From positions 1-64,000 of the forward strand of contig NATV01000104.1 in the NCBI GenBank assembly GCA_003094535.1: DNA of 64,000 nucleotides, given 5' to 3'. The notes under the pieces were generated by a model that had not been told where the DNA came from, searched no databases, and saw only the letters and a program-made list of their open reading frames with translations. The DNA comes from a gamma proteobacterium symbiont of Ctena orbiculata (lineage in GTDB: Bacteria > Pseudomonadota > Gammaproteobacteria > Chromatiales > Chromatiaceae). How positions within the stretch are numbered: position 1 is the first letter of the stretch; every line of letters starts with the position of its first letter. The position numbers and the translations under genes are program-made. Positions 33,908 to 42,955 of the stretch are shown here, in pieces.

Positions 33908-35890
33908 CTAGCGTCCATAAAGCAGCAGCCCCTCTGCATGCTCCAAATGGTGCGCGGTTCCCGCCAGCACCAGCACATCGCCCGCCTGCAGCCGTGTCTC
34001 CGGGGCGGGCGCCTCGCCCCTGATGCCGCCGCGCCGCACCGCGGTCACGCCAACATCCCAATCCCATAGATGCAGATCTTCTATGGTATGGCCGACGGCG
34101 AAGGCGCGCTCGGGCAGGGTGATGGTATGCAAACGCTCCTGAAAGCCTTCATCCTGCTCGAGATCGATCGGCTCCTCGCCGTGATAGAAATCGCGCAGCA
34201 GTTTGTAGTGGTTTTCACGGATCTCCCGCATGATCTTGAAGATTCGGGAGCCCGGTACCTTCAGCAACAGCAGCAGTTGTCCCCCCATCATCAGACTCGC
34301 CTCGACAGCCTCCGGCATCACCTCGGCGGCGCCGGCGGCCTCCAGCTCTTCCAGGTGGGTGTCATCCCTGGTGCGCACCAGCACCGGTACATCCGCCACC
34401 AGCTTTTGCATGTGGTGGAGAATCCGCAACGCCGTGGTGTGGTCTTCGAGGGTGACCACGACCACGGCGGCGCGCTCGATACCGGCCGCGATTAGAATTT
34501 CAGTGCGGGATGCGTCACCGAAATGGACCGGTTCCCCCGCCTCGTGGGCCTCGCGGACGATGGTGGGGTCCAGATCGAGCGCGACATAGGACAAGCCTTC
34601 ATGATCCAGGAGCCGGCCGAGGTTCTGCCCGATACGGCCATAGCCGCAGATGATGACGTGTTGATCCATCCCCTCGGCTTCATGTTCCAGATCCTGGGTG
34701 ACCGCGTAATCCTGATCGGGCAGGCGCAGATGACAGATCTTTTCAGTTAGCCTGCCGTTGTAACGAATCAGAAAGGGCGAGATCGCCATACTGATGATAA
34801 TGGCGGCAAACAGAATCTGTCCCGCTTTCCCCGCAATGAGGGAGGATTGCAGGGAGAGGTCGAGGAGGACAAATCCGAACTCACCCCCCTGGGCCAACAG
34901 CAGTCCGGAGCGAAAGGCGGTTTCCTGGGGGCGTTTCGCAAGCCTGACAAGCAGCAGGATGATCCCCGCTTTCACAACAATTAACGCGATGGCCAGGAGC
35001 AGCACCCAGTGCAGCAGGGGTACGAGTGACAGGAGATCGACCCGCATACCCACGGTGATGAAAAAGAGTCCCAGCAGGACATCCTGAAAAGGGCGTATAT
35101 CGGCCTCGATCTGATGACGGTATTCGGTTTCTCCCAACATCATGCCGGCGAGGAAGGCGCCGAGGGCGAGGGAGAGGCCGGCCTCGTGGGTCAACCAGGC
35201 AGCGGCCAGGGAGACCAGCAGCACGGTCAGGGTAAAGAGTTCCGCGGATCGACTGCGTGCGATTTCGTGGAACAGCGGACGCAATGCCCAGTGACCGATT
35301 GCCATGATCAGGGCGAATACCCCAGCGGCCTTGACCAGCGCCCAGGAGAGAGGCTGCAGCAGGCCCTGTTCGTTGGTACTGACGAGGATGGGGATGATCA
35401 CCAGCAGCGGGATCACCGCGAGATCCTGAAACAGCAGAATGCTGACCCCGACGCGGCCATGGGCGGTATTCAGTTCCACCTGCTCCGAGAGCTGCTTGAT
35501 GACGATCGCGGTAGAGGAGAGGGCCAGGATGGCACCGGTGATGATCGCGGCGTCCGGTTCCATCCCAAGCAACCAGGCACCAGCGGCGGCGATCAGGCCC
35601 GTGATCAGGACCTGACTGCCGCCGAGGCCGAACACGGCGCCCTTCATCGCAATCATCTGCGGCAGGGAGAATTCCAGTCCGATGGCAAAGAGCAGGAACA
35701 CAACCCCGAATTCGGCAAGGAAACGGGTCTCCTCGTTGGATGGAATAACACCCGTGCCGAACGGTCCCACCAGGATACCGACAATCAGATAGCCGAGTAT
35801 CGGCGGTAGGTGCAGTCGCTTGAACAGGGTAACCGTCAACACGGCAACACTTAGCAAAACAAGAATGATTTGCAGGGTATGTATATTCAT
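33908..35890 (-). CDS. KefB/YbaL-type monovalent cation:proton antiporter with RCK domains
   Basis: A 660-residue membrane protein. The N-terminal CPA2 sodium/proton exchanger domain (about 5-385) has some 12-13 helices, with conserved LLFAIGLEFS and QDLAVIPLL. It is followed by a TrkA-N/RCK domain (about 415-535) with the nucleotide-binding VIICGYGRIGQNLG, and a TrkA-C domain (about 570-655). Such proteins export potassium or sodium under control of NAD(H) or glutathione adducts. The glutathione-gated regulator KefG/KefF is not next to it, so it is nearer YbaL than KefB/C. It converges with lysS. Confidence 0.88.
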   Translation of the reverse strand: MNIHTLQIILVLLSVAVLTVTLFKRLHLPPILGYLIVGILVGPFGTGVIPSNEETRFLAEFGVVFLLFAIGLEFSLPQMIAMKGAVFGLGGSQVLITGLIAAAGAWLLGMEPDAAIITGAILALSSTAIVIKQLSEQVELNTAHGRVGVSILLFQDLAVIPLLVIIPILVSTNEQGLLQPLSWALVKAAGVFALIMAIGHWALRPLFHEIARSRSAELFTLTVLLVSLAAAWLTHEAGLSLALGAFLAGMMLGETEYRHQIEADIRPFQDVLLGLFFITVGMRVDLLSLVPLLHWVLLLAIALIVVKAGIILLLVRLAKRPQETAFRSGLLLAQGGEFGFVLLDLSLQSSLIAGKAGQILFAAIIISMAISPFLIRYNGRLTEKICHLRLPDQDYAVTQDLEHEAEGMDQHVIICGYGRIGQNLGRLLDHEGLSYVALDLDPTIVREAHEAGEPVHFGDASRTEILIAAGIERAAVVVVTLEDHTTALRILHHMQKLVADVPVLVRTRDDTHLEELEAAGAAEVMPEAVEASLMMGGQLLLLLKVPGSRIFKIMREIRENHYKLLRDFYHGEEPIDLEQDEGFQERLHTITLPERAFAVGHTIEDLHLWDWDVGVTAVRRGGIRGEAPAPETRLQAGDVLVLAGTAHHLEHAEGLLLYGR

Positions 35891-36176
35891 TTCATGGTTT
35901 TAGCAGGGTGTTGCAAAAGCAAGCCGTAAATAATCGCGATTGTTTTTAGTCCGTAAATGAATGCAAAAAAACTACTATCCAGCATGGTACATCATGGTTC
36001 GTACATTAGAGCATTGATCAACCCTCGCAAGGAACAAGGTATGCAAGTTTATTTGTGCCGAGCAATTTTTTGATCGCTGCTGTGAATCACCCCGGACAAT
36101 GACTGTGATAAGTCATGGGGTATTACTCAGTTAAATGTTAAAATCGCTTTCTTTAGGCAATTGGATCAGGTAAAAA
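35891..36176. other. Intergenic region upstream of rnr
   Basis: About 286 bases without a gene, between the divergent antiporter and rnr. It is more A/T-rich than its surroundings. There is an imperfect inverted repeat near 36090-36120 (CCCC...GACT...AGTC..GGGG). I looked for the tRNA-Leu often found before rnr in gammaproteobacteria and saw none. Confidence 0.5.
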
Positions 36177-38549
36177 GTGGCAAAGAAAAATAAGAGCAGG
36201 CGGTCCCCCGGCAAGGATCCGCATCGAGCACGGGAGGCGCGTAAATATCAAAATCCCATCCCGAGTCGCGAATTCATCATGGATACCCTGGAACGAGAGG
36301 GTGTGCCGATGGATATGTACAGCCTTGCCGAGCGTTTGGAGCTTGCATCGGATGAGCAGCAGGAAGCGCTGCGCCGACGCCTGCGCGCGATGCAGCGCGA
36401 TGGGCAGCTGGTCTGCAACCGAAACAACAATTTCTGCCTGGTCAACAAGCGCGACCTGATCGTCGGGCGCGTTATCGGACATGCGGACGGCTTCGGTTTC
36501 CTCAGACCCGATGATGGCGGCGACGACCTCTATCTCTCCTTCAAGGAGATGCGCTCCGTGTTTCACGATGACCGGGCGGTGGTGAGGGTGACCGGCATGG
36601 ATCGCCGCAACCGCCTTGAAGGTGCTGTTGTGGAGGTGTTGGAACGCAACACCCGCACCGTTGCCGGGCGTCTCTACAGGGAGACAGGGGTGGGTTTTGT
36701 GGTGCCCGATTCCAAACGCCTGAGCAAGGACGTGGTCATTCCAAGCAGTGAGATCGGTGGTGCCAGGCAGGGACAGATGGTGGTTGCCGAGATATTGGAT
36801 CAACCCACCGTGCGCACCCCGCCCATCGGCCGCATCGTCGAGGTCTTGGGCGATCACCTGGGGCCGGGCATGGAGACCGACATCGCCATTCGTACCCACA
36901 GCATACCGGTCGACTGGCCCGATGAAGTGGAACAGCAGATCAAGACGATCTCGAACGAGGTGGCCGCAGCGGATAAAGAGGGGCGGGTCGATCTGCGTCA
37001 TCTGCCGCTGGTAACCATCGATGGCGCGGATGCCAGGGATTTCGATGATGCGGTCTTCTGCGAACCCAAGCCGAAGGGCTGGCGTCTGCTGGTCTGTATC
37101 GCCGATGTCTCCCACTATGTGCAACCCGGCAGTGCACTGGACAGCGAGGCGCGAGTCAGGGGCAACTCGGTCTATTTTCCCGACCGGGTGGTGCCGATGC
37201 TTCCGGAACTGCTTTCCAACGGCCTCTGCTCCATCAATCCCCGAGTCGATCGACTCTGCATGACCTGTGAACTCTACATCAACAACAGCGGCAAGGTGAC
37301 GAGATCGAGGTTTTTTCCAGCGGTGATGCGGTCTCACGCAAGACTGATCTATGACGATGTGGCGGCAATGCTCGAGGGCGATCCCGATTTGTGTAAGCAG
37401 CATGCCGGACTGCTGCCCCATCTGCACCATCTCAATCAGCTCTACCAGCTGCTGCTTGAACAGCGCGCAATCCGCGGTGCCATCGATTTCGATACCACGG
37501 AGACACGGATTGAATTCAACGATATGAAGCGTGTCGAGCGAATCGTGCCCGTGGAGAGAAATGATGCCCATCGCATCATCGAGGAGTGCATGTTGGCGGC
37601 AAACGTCGCCGCGGCGGGCTATCTGCTGCGCAACAAACAACCCGCACTCTATCGCATTCATGAAGGTCCGGCGGATGAGAAGCTGACCGATCTGAGGGAG
37701 TTTCTGGGAGAGCTCGGACTCAGCCTGCCAGGCGGCAAGAAGCCCAAGGCCTCCGACTATGCGATCCTGCTCGAGCAGATCAAAAAGCGGGCCGACAGGC
37801 ACCTGATTCAGACAGTGCTCTTGCGATCGCTATCGCAGGCGCTATACAGCTCCGACAATGTGGGCCATTTCGGTCTCTCCTATGCGGCCTATACCCACTT
37901 CACTTCTCCGATCAGACGCTATCCCGACCTGATTGTCCATCGCGCCATCAAGCATGCCCTGAACCGCGGCAGTGCAGACGAATTCGACTATACCAAGGCG
38001 GAACTGCAGGCCTTGGGGGAGCACTGTTCCAGCACCGAGAGGAAAGCGGACGAGGCGACCCGGGATGCGCTGGATTGGCTGAAGTGTGAATATATGCAGG
38101 ACAAGGTTGGTGAGACCTTCAATGGCATAATCACCAGCGTCAACTCATTCGGTGTGTTTGTCGAACTCGACGAGATCTATGTGGACGGACTGGTGCATAT
38201 CTCCGCACTGGCCAATGATTACTATCACTACGATCCCGTGGGGCATCGCCTTACCGGCGAGCGTACCGGCAAGGTGCTGCGGCTGGGCGATCCCCTGACC
38301 ATTGTGGTGGCCAAGGTCAATCTTGATGACCGCAAGATCGATTTTGTTCCGGCCAAGGAAGCGGAACAGAAAACCGCCAAGAAGAGAAAAAACCACCGTA
38401 CAGCAGGCAGTTCCACCGCTTCGAAGAGCGAAAAGGCCGGCAAGGCAGCCAAGAAAACAACCAAGAAGGCCAAGAAGAAGGCAGCCAAAAAGACGGCTAA
38501 GAGGAAGGCGCGGGGCAAGGGTTCAAGATCATCCTCGAAGAGGGCCTGA
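36177..38549 (+). CDS. rnr: Ribonuclease R
   Basis: A 790-residue 3'-5' exoribonuclease that degrades structured RNA, including rRNA and stalled messages. Layout: N-terminal basic and helix-turn-helix region (about 1-90), cold-shock domains (about 90-240), catalytic RNB domain with the metal-binding DARDFDDAVF (about 283-292), an S1 domain (about 640-725) and a Lys/Ala-rich tail (about 735-790). The start is GTG 36177, with ATCAGG as the ribosome-binding site 7 bases upstream. The stop overlaps the rlmB start by one base (TGATG), and rnr-rlmB is a conserved pair. Confidence 0.95.
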   Translation: MAKKNKSRRSPGKDPHRAREARKYQNPIPSREFIMDTLEREGVPMDMYSLAERLELASDEQQEALRRRLRAMQRDGQLVCNRNNNFCLVNKRDLIVGRVIGHADGFGFLRPDDGGDDLYLSFKEMRSVFHDDRAVVRVTGMDRRNRLEGAVVEVLERNTRTVAGRLYRETGVGFVVPDSKRLSKDVVIPSSEIGGARQGQMVVAEILDQPTVRTPPIGRIVEVLGDHLGPGMETDIAIRTHSIPVDWPDEVEQQIKTISNEVAAADKEGRVDLRHLPLVTIDGADARDFDDAVFCEPKPKGWRLLVCIADVSHYVQPGSALDSEARVRGNSVYFPDRVVPMLPELLSNGLCSINPRVDRLCMTCELYINNSGKVTRSRFFPAVMRSHARLIYDDVAAMLEGDPDLCKQHAGLLPHLHHLNQLYQLLLEQRAIRGAIDFDTTETRIEFNDMKRVERIVPVERNDAHRIIEECMLAANVAAAGYLLRNKQPALYRIHEGPADEKLTDLREFLGELGLSLPGGKKPKASDYAILLEQIKKRADRHLIQTVLLRSLSQALYSSDNVGHFGLSYAAYTHFTSPIRRYPDLIVHRAIKHALNRGSADEFDYTKAELQALGEHCSSTERKADEATRDALDWLKCEYMQDKVGETFNGIITSVNSFGVFVELDEIYVDGLVHISALANDYYHYDPVGHRLTGERTGKVLRLGDPLTIVVAKVNLDDRKIDFVPAKEAEQKTAKKRKNHRTAGSSTASKSEKAGKAAKKTTKKAKKKAAKKTAKRKARGKGSRSSSKRA

Positions 38550-39295
38550 TGTCCGATGCTCATGCATGGGTACTGGGTCTGCATGCGGTGAAATCGGCGC
38601 TCCGACGGCAGGGGGGCGCGGAGGAGTTGCTGGTCGATGTCAAACGGCGGGATGGCCGAATTAAAGAGATCCTCGATCTTGCCGAAAAAGCCGGTATCCC
38701 ATTGCAGCAGATTCCGGGCAGGGTGCTGGATGAGCGCTTTCGCAGCGGGAATCATCAGGGGGTGGCGCTTCGTCTCAAACAGCGACAGACCCAGGATGAG
38801 CCCTATCTGCAGGCCCTGTTGAAACGCCTCGAGGCACCACCCTTTCTCCTGATCCTCGATGGGGTACAGGATCCGCACAATCTGGGTGCATGCCTGAGGA
38901 GTGCGGACGGTGCCGGTGTGCAGGCGGTTGTCGCCCCCAGAGATCGCTCGGTGGCGTTGACCTCAACGGTCAGAAAGGTGGCAAGTGGAGCGGCGGAAAC
39001 GGTTCCCTTCATCCAGGTCTCCAATCTGGCCCGGACCTTGAAGTGGTTGAAGGGTGAGGGTGTCTGGCTCATAGGCACCGCGGGAGAGGCGGGGCAATCG
39101 CTCTATGAAGTCGATCTGTGCGGTCCCTTGGCGATTGTCATGGGGGGTGAAGGCAAGGGGTTGAGACGATTGACGAGGGAGCAGTGCGACCTGCTGGTAA
39201 AGCTGCCAATGGCGGGAAGTGTGGAGAGCCTCAATGTTTCGGTAGCCTGTGGCATCACTCTCTATGAAGCGGTTCGACAGCGTGGTAACGTCTGA
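38549..39295 (+). CDS. rlmB: 23S rRNA 2'-O-methyltransferase RlmB
   Basis: A 248-residue SpoU/TrmH-family enzyme that methylates G2251 in 23S rRNA. The N-terminal substrate-binding domain (about 5-80) contains VLGLHAVKSAL. The SPOUT domain has the knot motifs LDGVQDPHNLGACLRSAD (about 106-123), IVMGGEGKGLRRLT (about 193-206) and the final LPMAGSVESLNVSVA (about 217-231). It is translationally coupled to rnr. Length and motifs are standard. Confidence 0.95.
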   Translation: MSDAHAWVLGLHAVKSALRRQGGAEELLVDVKRRDGRIKEILDLAEKAGIPLQQIPGRVLDERFRSGNHQGVALRLKQRQTQDEPYLQALLKRLEAPPFLLILDGVQDPHNLGACLRSADGAGVQAVVAPRDRSVALTSTVRKVASGAAETVPFIQVSNLARTLKWLKGEGVWLIGTAGEAGQSLYEVDLCGPLAIVMGGEGKGLRRLTREQCDLLVKLPMAGSVESLNVSVACGITLYEAVRQRGNV

Positions 39296-39357
39296 AACCA
39301 TTCATGGATGAACAAATCGAGCAAGTTGCCGGCAGGTCCTAAGTTAAGGAGATTATT

Positions 39358-40107
39358 GTGATCAGAAAGTTAGCATGTATGACCCTGGTGAGCGGTTTGA
39401 TGGGCATACCGGCCCATGCCGACACCCTGCTTGGGCTGACCGCGGACGTCGATTTCTGGAACATGGATTCGTCCGGCTCCTTTGCCGACAGCAGTGACAT
39501 GCAATCCTTCGATCTCGGAAGCGAGCGTCACTCGATCCTGACCCTTGCCCTCGAGCACCCGCTGCCGGTGGTCCCAAACCTGAAGATCAGGACCAACGAT
39601 CTCAGCTCATCCGGCGATCAGAGCTTGGCAGCCGACTTCGACTTTTCCGATGTCGATTTTCCCGCCGGACTCGATGTCAACGTGGATTTCGAGGCGCAGA
39701 ACACCGATTTCATCTTCTATTACGAGATTTTCGATAACGATACTGTTTCATTCGATCTGGGTCTGAATCTCAAATATCTGGATGGCGAAATCGAAGTGGA
39801 GAGCAACGGTCTGCGTGCCAGCGAGAGCTTTGACGGCTACGTACCCATGTTTCATGGCGCTCTCAAGGTGGGTGTTCCCGCCACGCGCCTCTGGTTCTTT
39901 GGCGACCTGAGCCTGTTGAGCGTGGGTGATCATACCCTGCAGGACTACACCGCCGGTGTAGCGTTCAAGCTGGTTGAGAGCCTGGCTGTCGATATCAGTG
40001 TCAAGGGTGGCTACCACCGCATCTCCCTGGAGCTAGAAGACCTGGATGATATCTATACCGATTGGGACTTCGACGGCGCATTCTTCGGGTTGCAGGCAGA
40101 TTTCTAA
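39358..40107 (+). CDS. Outer-membrane beta-barrel protein (TIGR04219-like)
   Basis: A 249-residue exported protein with a signal peptide (1-21, ending AHA-DT). Alternating beta strands follow, with a terminal aromatic residue (LQADF) typical of small outer-membrane barrels. The first mature residues, LLGLTADVDFWNMDSSG, and the repeated Asp-rich turns (DFDFSDVDF) fit the 'TIGR04219 outer membrane protein' family as I recall it. Function is unknown. The start is GTG 39358, supported by AAGGAG 8 bases upstream. It sits between rlmB and the rpsF operon as its own transcription unit. Confidence 0.8.
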   Translation: MIRKLACMTLVSGLMGIPAHADTLLGLTADVDFWNMDSSGSFADSSDMQSFDLGSERHSILTLALEHPLPVVPNLKIRTNDLSSSGDQSLAADFDFSDVDFPAGLDVNVDFEAQNTDFIFYYEIFDNDTVSFDLGLNLKYLDGEIEVESNGLRASESFDGYVPMFHGALKVGVPATRLWFFGDLSLLSVGDHTLQDYTAGVAFKLVESLAVDISVKGGYHRISLELEDLDDIYTDWDFDGAFFGLQADF

Positions 40108-40126
40108 ACCGCTTTATTAAAACTCC

Positions 40127-40148
40127 GTAGGGTGCGGCTCGCCGCACC
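40127..40148 (+). repeat. REP-like palindrome, family B
   Basis: GTAGGGTGCGGCT then CGCCGCACC: a hairpin with stem GGTGCGGC/GCCGCACC-like arms. Same orientation as 42642-42663. Confidence 0.75.
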
Positions 40149-40194
40149 GTTAAACTCTCTAGACACTTGGGTGGCGTAGTTATGCTTGTCTCTT

Positions 40195-40218
40195 GGTGCG
40201 ACGAGCCGCACCCTATGC
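40195..40218 (-). repeat. REP-like palindrome, family B, inverted copy
   Basis: Reverse complement matches the 40127 copy with two or three changes; it ends in CCCTATGC, where the plus-oriented copies begin GTAGGG. Confidence 0.72.
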
Positions 40219-40320
40219 TTACTCCATAATTAGCCGAAAAGGGTGGGGCCCTGCCCCCATCTGTATAGGTTCAATAATTGCGCAACTGTCGATCCCGGTA
40301 AGGCTGTAGCGGCCCACAAG

Positions 40321-40349
40321 TTGCAGATTTCTCCTCAAATCGGTAGAAT
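40321..40349 (+). promoter_or_regulatory. Sigma-70 promoter of the rpsF operon
   Basis: A -35 TTGCAG (40321-40326) and -10 TAGAAT (40344-40349) are separated by exactly 17 bases. Transcription would start near 40356, leaving a leader of about 117 bases before rpsF that contains the candidate S6:S18 structure. Confidence 0.65.
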
Positions 40350-40410
40350 CCGCCGCTTCCCGGTGCCCGACTGCCGTGGCTGAGGTCACAAGGACCCGCT
40401 AGCGAGTGGA

Positions 40411-40460
40411 CCGGGCATCACTCCTTGCCTTACCGCCGTTGCGGAAGGCTGCCAAACCCG
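40411..40460 (+). promoter_or_regulatory. Candidate S6:S18-binding leader structure of rpsF
   Basis: A hairpin GCCTT-A-CCGC-cgtt-GCGG-A-AGGC (40427-40449) is closed by an outer helix GGCA/TGCC (40414-40417 with 40450-40453), with CGGG/CCCG as a possible extension. The ACCGCC segment and layout resemble the known autoregulatory rpsF leader that binds the ribosomal protein S6:S18 complex. Structure is seen in the sequence; the regulatory role comes from the family. Confidence 0.65.
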
Positions 40461-40472
40461 AAAGGAGAGACA

Positions 40473-40913
40473 ATGAGGCACTATGAAGTCGTGTTCCTGG
40501 TCCATCCGGATCAGAGTGAACAGGTACCCGCTATGATCGAGCGCTATCGCTCGGGTATCGAAACCAAGGGTGGTTCGGTCCACCGTCTGGAAGATTGGGG
40601 CCGCCGTCAGCTGGCCTATCCCATCAATAAGATCCACAAGGCACACTATGTGATGATGAACATCGAGTGCGACGCTGAGGCGCTATCCGAGCTGGAGAGC
40701 GCCTTTCGTTTCAACGATGCCGTTATTCGCAACCTGATCATCCGTCGTGACGAGGCTATCACCGATGTCTCTCAACTGGCAAAGTCCCAGGAAGAGGAGG
40801 AGAGAGAGCGCTCATCAGTACGTGGCCGCGATGATGATATCGATGAGGGTGACGGTCAAGTAGAGGGTGATAGCGAACTCGCTGAAGAGGCCGAATCCTC
40901 GAGCGAAGACTAA
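40473..40913 (+). CDS. rpsF: 30S ribosomal protein S6
   Basis: A 146-residue ribosomal protein starting [19 protein letters not shown]. The start is ATG 40473 with AAAGGAGA 7 bases upstream; the frame is open further up to a TTG at 40425, but that part is leader RNA. The C-terminus (about 105-146) is a long acidic Glu/Asp/Ser tail, as in E. coli S6, which is trimmed or extended by glutamates. It is the first gene of rpsF-rpsR-DUF2232-rplI. S6 binds S18 and the 16S rRNA platform. Confidence 0.96.
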   Translation: MRHYEVVFLVHPDQSEQVPAMIERYRSGIETKGGSVHRLEDWGRRQLAYPINKIHKAHYVMMNIECDAEALSELESAFRFNDAVIRNLIIRRDEAITDVSQLAKSQEEEERERSSVRGRDDDIDEGDGQVEGDSELAEEAESSSED

Positions 40914-40939
40914 CCGGGTGGATTGAGAGGTAACTATAA

Positions 40940-41164
40940 ATGGCGCGTTTTTTCCGACGTAAGAAATATTGCCGCTTTACCGCGGAAGGTATCAACGAGA
41001 TAGATTACAAAGATTTGAATCTTCTCAAGGCCTATATCAGTGAGAGCGGTAAGATCGTACCGAGCCGGATCACCGGCACCAAGGCTAAGTATCAACGCCA
41101 GCTTGCCACCGCGATCAAGCGGGCACGCTATTTGGCATTGCTGCCGTATACGGATCAGCACTAA
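40940..41164 (+). CDS. rpsR: 30S ribosomal protein S18
   Basis: A 74-residue basic protein: [33 protein letters not shown] then [32 protein letters not shown]. It covers the whole S18 family with no change. It lies 26 bases after rpsF with GAGAGGTAAC upstream of the ATG. It pairs with S6 in the ribosome. Confidence 0.97.
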   Translation: MARFFRRKKYCRFTAEGINEIDYKDLNLLKAYISESGKIVPSRITGTKAKYQRQLATAIKRARYLALLPYTDQH

Positions 41165-41196
41165 GAGGGGACAGATACCTACCGGAGTAGCGGAGC

Positions 41197-42108
41197 ATGA
41201 AGGCATTGGCATCCTTTGTGATGCGCGGGCCGTCCCAGTCTGCAATGGCTGCCACAGGCCTGACCATGCTGTCTCTGATATTCCCGTTTATCGGCATTCT
41301 GGGCAGTGCCTGCATAGGCCTGGTATTCCTTCGTCAGGGTCCCTCGGGCGGGATAAAGACGCTGTTATTGTCGACCTTGGCCATTGCCCTGTTGCTGGGA
41401 GTAATCTTTAGCAACCCGCTGATGGCCATTGGCATTTTACTGGTGCTTTGGATACCGGTCGCCATGCTTGGCATGGTTTTGCGCAACACCAGATCGCTGG
41501 CTTTCACAACCCAAGCGGCGATTGGCTTCGGCCTCTTGGTGGTGTTGATACAGTACATCGTGTTGAGCGACCCTGCTGCTTTTTGGCAGCAGTATCTACA
41601 GCCGCTGGGAGAGCGTTTCGTGGTTGCCGGCCTGTTGGATCAGGCCCAGAGTCTGAAGCTGGTCGAGCAGATGTCAGTGGTGATGTGCGGGGCGGTTGCC
41701 GTGGTGTTCATGCTGCAGCTGCTGTTCAGCCTCTATCTGGCTCGCTGGTGGCAGGCAATGCTGTACAACCCCGGTGGTTTTGCCACAGAGTTCCATCAAC
41801 TGCGTGTGCATTGGTTGGTGGGTATTGTCGGGGCCTTGGCCCTGTTACTGCTGATGCTGCCGGGTGAGAGCATACCCGCCATTTTCAGTTGCTTGGGTAC
41901 GGTTGTCCTGGGCGTGCTGTTTTTGCAAGGCTTGGCCGTCGCACACGGGGTATTCAAGGGAATGAAATCGGCGCAGCTCTGGTTGGTGGTGACCTATATA
42001 TTGCTGATTGTGTTCATGCCGCAGATGGTGATGGTTTTGACCAGCATCGGTCTGATGGATGTTTGGATAGATTTTCGAACCCGTTTCAAAGTGGGTCAAA
42101 ACGGGTAA
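41197..42108 (+). CDS. DUF2232 membrane protein
   Basis: A 303-residue integral membrane protein with about eight hydrophobic helices and few charged loops. It lies between rpsR and rplI, the position of DUF2232/YybS-like proteins in many gammaproteobacteria. Function is unknown; it may be a transporter component. The gene has normal codon use and spacing (32 bases after rpsR, 70 before rplI). Confidence 0.83.
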   Translation: MKALASFVMRGPSQSAMAATGLTMLSLIFPFIGILGSACIGLVFLRQGPSGGIKTLLLSTLAIALLLGVIFSNPLMAIGILLVLWIPVAMLGMVLRNTRSLAFTTQAAIGFGLLVVLIQYIVLSDPAAFWQQYLQPLGERFVVAGLLDQAQSLKLVEQMSVVMCGAVAVVFMLQLLFSLYLARWWQAMLYNPGGFATEFHQLRVHWLVGIVGALALLLLMLPGESIPAIFSCLGTVVLGVLFLQGLAVAHGVFKGMKSAQLWLVVTYILLIVFMPQMVMVLTSIGLMDVWIDFRTRFKVGQNG

Positions 42109-42178
42109 GAACCTATTGCGGGTTTGCTCATTGAGGATCCCGGTAAATAAAGATTTGACCTATACAAAGGTGGTTACA

Positions 42179-42628
42179 ATGGAAATTATTCTATTGCAGA
42201 AAGTGGATAACCTGGGCGATCTGGGTGAAAAGGTGAACGTGAAGAGCGGTTACGGCCGTAACTTTCTAATCCCTTCCGGTAAAGCAGTACCGGCCACGGA
42301 AGAGAACTTGAAGATCTTCGAGGCGCGTCGCGCGGAACTCGAGAAGGAGGCCGCGGAAAAGCTGCAGGCCGCCGAGGCACGCAAGTCAAAGCTCGACGGA
42401 CTGGCCGTCTCCATTACCTGTAAAGCGGGTGACGAGGGCCGCCTGTTTGGTTCGGTGGGTACTGCGGACATCTCGAAGGCGGTCGCGGAAAGCGGTTTGG
42501 AACTGGCCAAGAAAGAGGTGTTGTTGCCCAACGGTCCGTTCCGTGTCGCGGGTGAGTATGACGTAGGCTTGCACCTGCACGCCGATGTCAACGCCACGAT
42601 CAAGCTGACCATCGTTCCGGAAGCCTAA
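42179..42628 (+). CDS. rplI: 50S ribosomal protein L9
   Basis: A 149-residue protein beginning [32 protein letters not shown], with the long central helix ([22 protein letters not shown]) and C-terminal domain typical of L9. The start is ATG 42179, preceded by AAAGGTGG; the frame extends upstream to 42116, but those 21 codons are not L9-like. It is the last gene of the rpsF operon. The palindrome cluster starting at 42642 follows. Confidence 0.96.
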   Translation: MEIILLQKVDNLGDLGEKVNVKSGYGRNFLIPSGKAVPATEENLKIFEARRAELEKEAAEKLQAAEARKSKLDGLAVSITCKAGDEGRLFGSVGTADISKAVAESGLELAKKEVLLPNGPFRVAGEYDVGLHLHADVNATIKLTIVPEA

Positions 42629-42641
42629 AGCGACAATTCGC

Positions 42642-42663
42642 GTAGGGTGCGGCTTGCCGCACC
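42642..42663 (+). repeat. REP-like palindrome, family B
   Basis: GTAGGGTGCGGCT then TGCCGCACC, 14 bases past the rplI stop; may help end the rpsF operon transcript, though no T-run follows. Confidence 0.75.
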
Positions 42664-42671
42664 GTTCTCCT

Positions 42672-42698
42672 CGTTCCCGCGCTGCTGCGCGGGAAAGC
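42672..42698. repeat. REP-like palindrome, family A (variant)
   Basis: CGTTCCCGCGCTGCTGCGCGGGAAAGC, arms TTCCCGCGC/GCGCGGGAA. The A-family ends are kept while the stem core has changed from CACGCT to GCGC with matching changes on both sides. Confidence 0.7.
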
Positions 42699-42753
42699 AC
42701 TACTTGAATAGGGCTTCCCGCGGCGGGCCCTGGGAACCAGCTAGCAGAGGGGT

Positions 42754-42774
42754 GGTGCGGTTAACCACACCCTA
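42754..42774. repeat. Degenerate family B palindrome
   Basis: GGTGCGGTTAACCACACCCTA: same frame of bases as the 8535 copy, with the inner stem changed to GGTTAACC. Confidence 0.55.
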
Positions 42775-42788
42775 ACTCTTTTCTCTTT

Positions 42789-42828
42789 GCGTCTATTTGC
42801 GGTGATTGGCGTCCATTTGCGGTCAATC
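42789..42828 (+). repeat. Tandem 20-base repeat, family C
   Basis: Two direct copies of GCGTC[T/C]ATTTGCGGT[G/C]A[T/A]T[G/C]. The stretch GTGATTGGCGTC[C/T]ATTTGCGGT occurs again at 54402-54423, so this is a dispersed repeat family rather than a local duplication only. Confidence 0.65.
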
Positions 42829-42955
42829 ACTACTTTCCGTTTCTACCCCCCAGGCCGATCTCCTTGTCAACCATCTTTACCTGGGCTGGCTCAATCCCTT
42901 ATGCTAGCAGCCCGACTCGGTAATTTCGCACCACCCCATCTGTAGACCAGGATTG

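Larger units (their letters stand above)
40108..40320. other. Intergenic region with an inverted pair of family B repeats
   Basis: No gene. It holds two family B palindromes in opposite orientation (40127-40148 and 40195-40218). These could pair into one long stem over a 46-base loop, a BIME-like arrangement. The first one could end the transcript of the outer-membrane protein gene. Confidence 0.6.
42629..42955. other. Repeat-rich intergenic region between rplI and dnaB
   Basis: About 327 bases without a gene. In order: family B copy (42642-42663), family A copy (42672-42698), an inverted GGGCTTCCCGCGGCGGGCCC segment (about 42707-42731), a degenerate family B copy (42754-42774), and a 20-base tandem duplication (42789-42828). 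Nothing in it looks coding. It also separates the rpsF operon from dnaB. Confidence 0.7.

Noticed and set aside
33890..33925. Intrinsic terminator between lysS and the antiporter gene
   Set aside because: The genes converge with one base between their stops, and no hairpin with T-run is visible there.
36153..37802. 549-codon open frame antisense to rnr
   Set aside because: It mirrors codon bias of rnr and contains no recognisable motif.
40425..40472. Longer rpsF start at TTG
   Set aside because: These 16 codons are in the leader hairpin; ATG 40473 has AAAGGAGA and matches S6 proteins.
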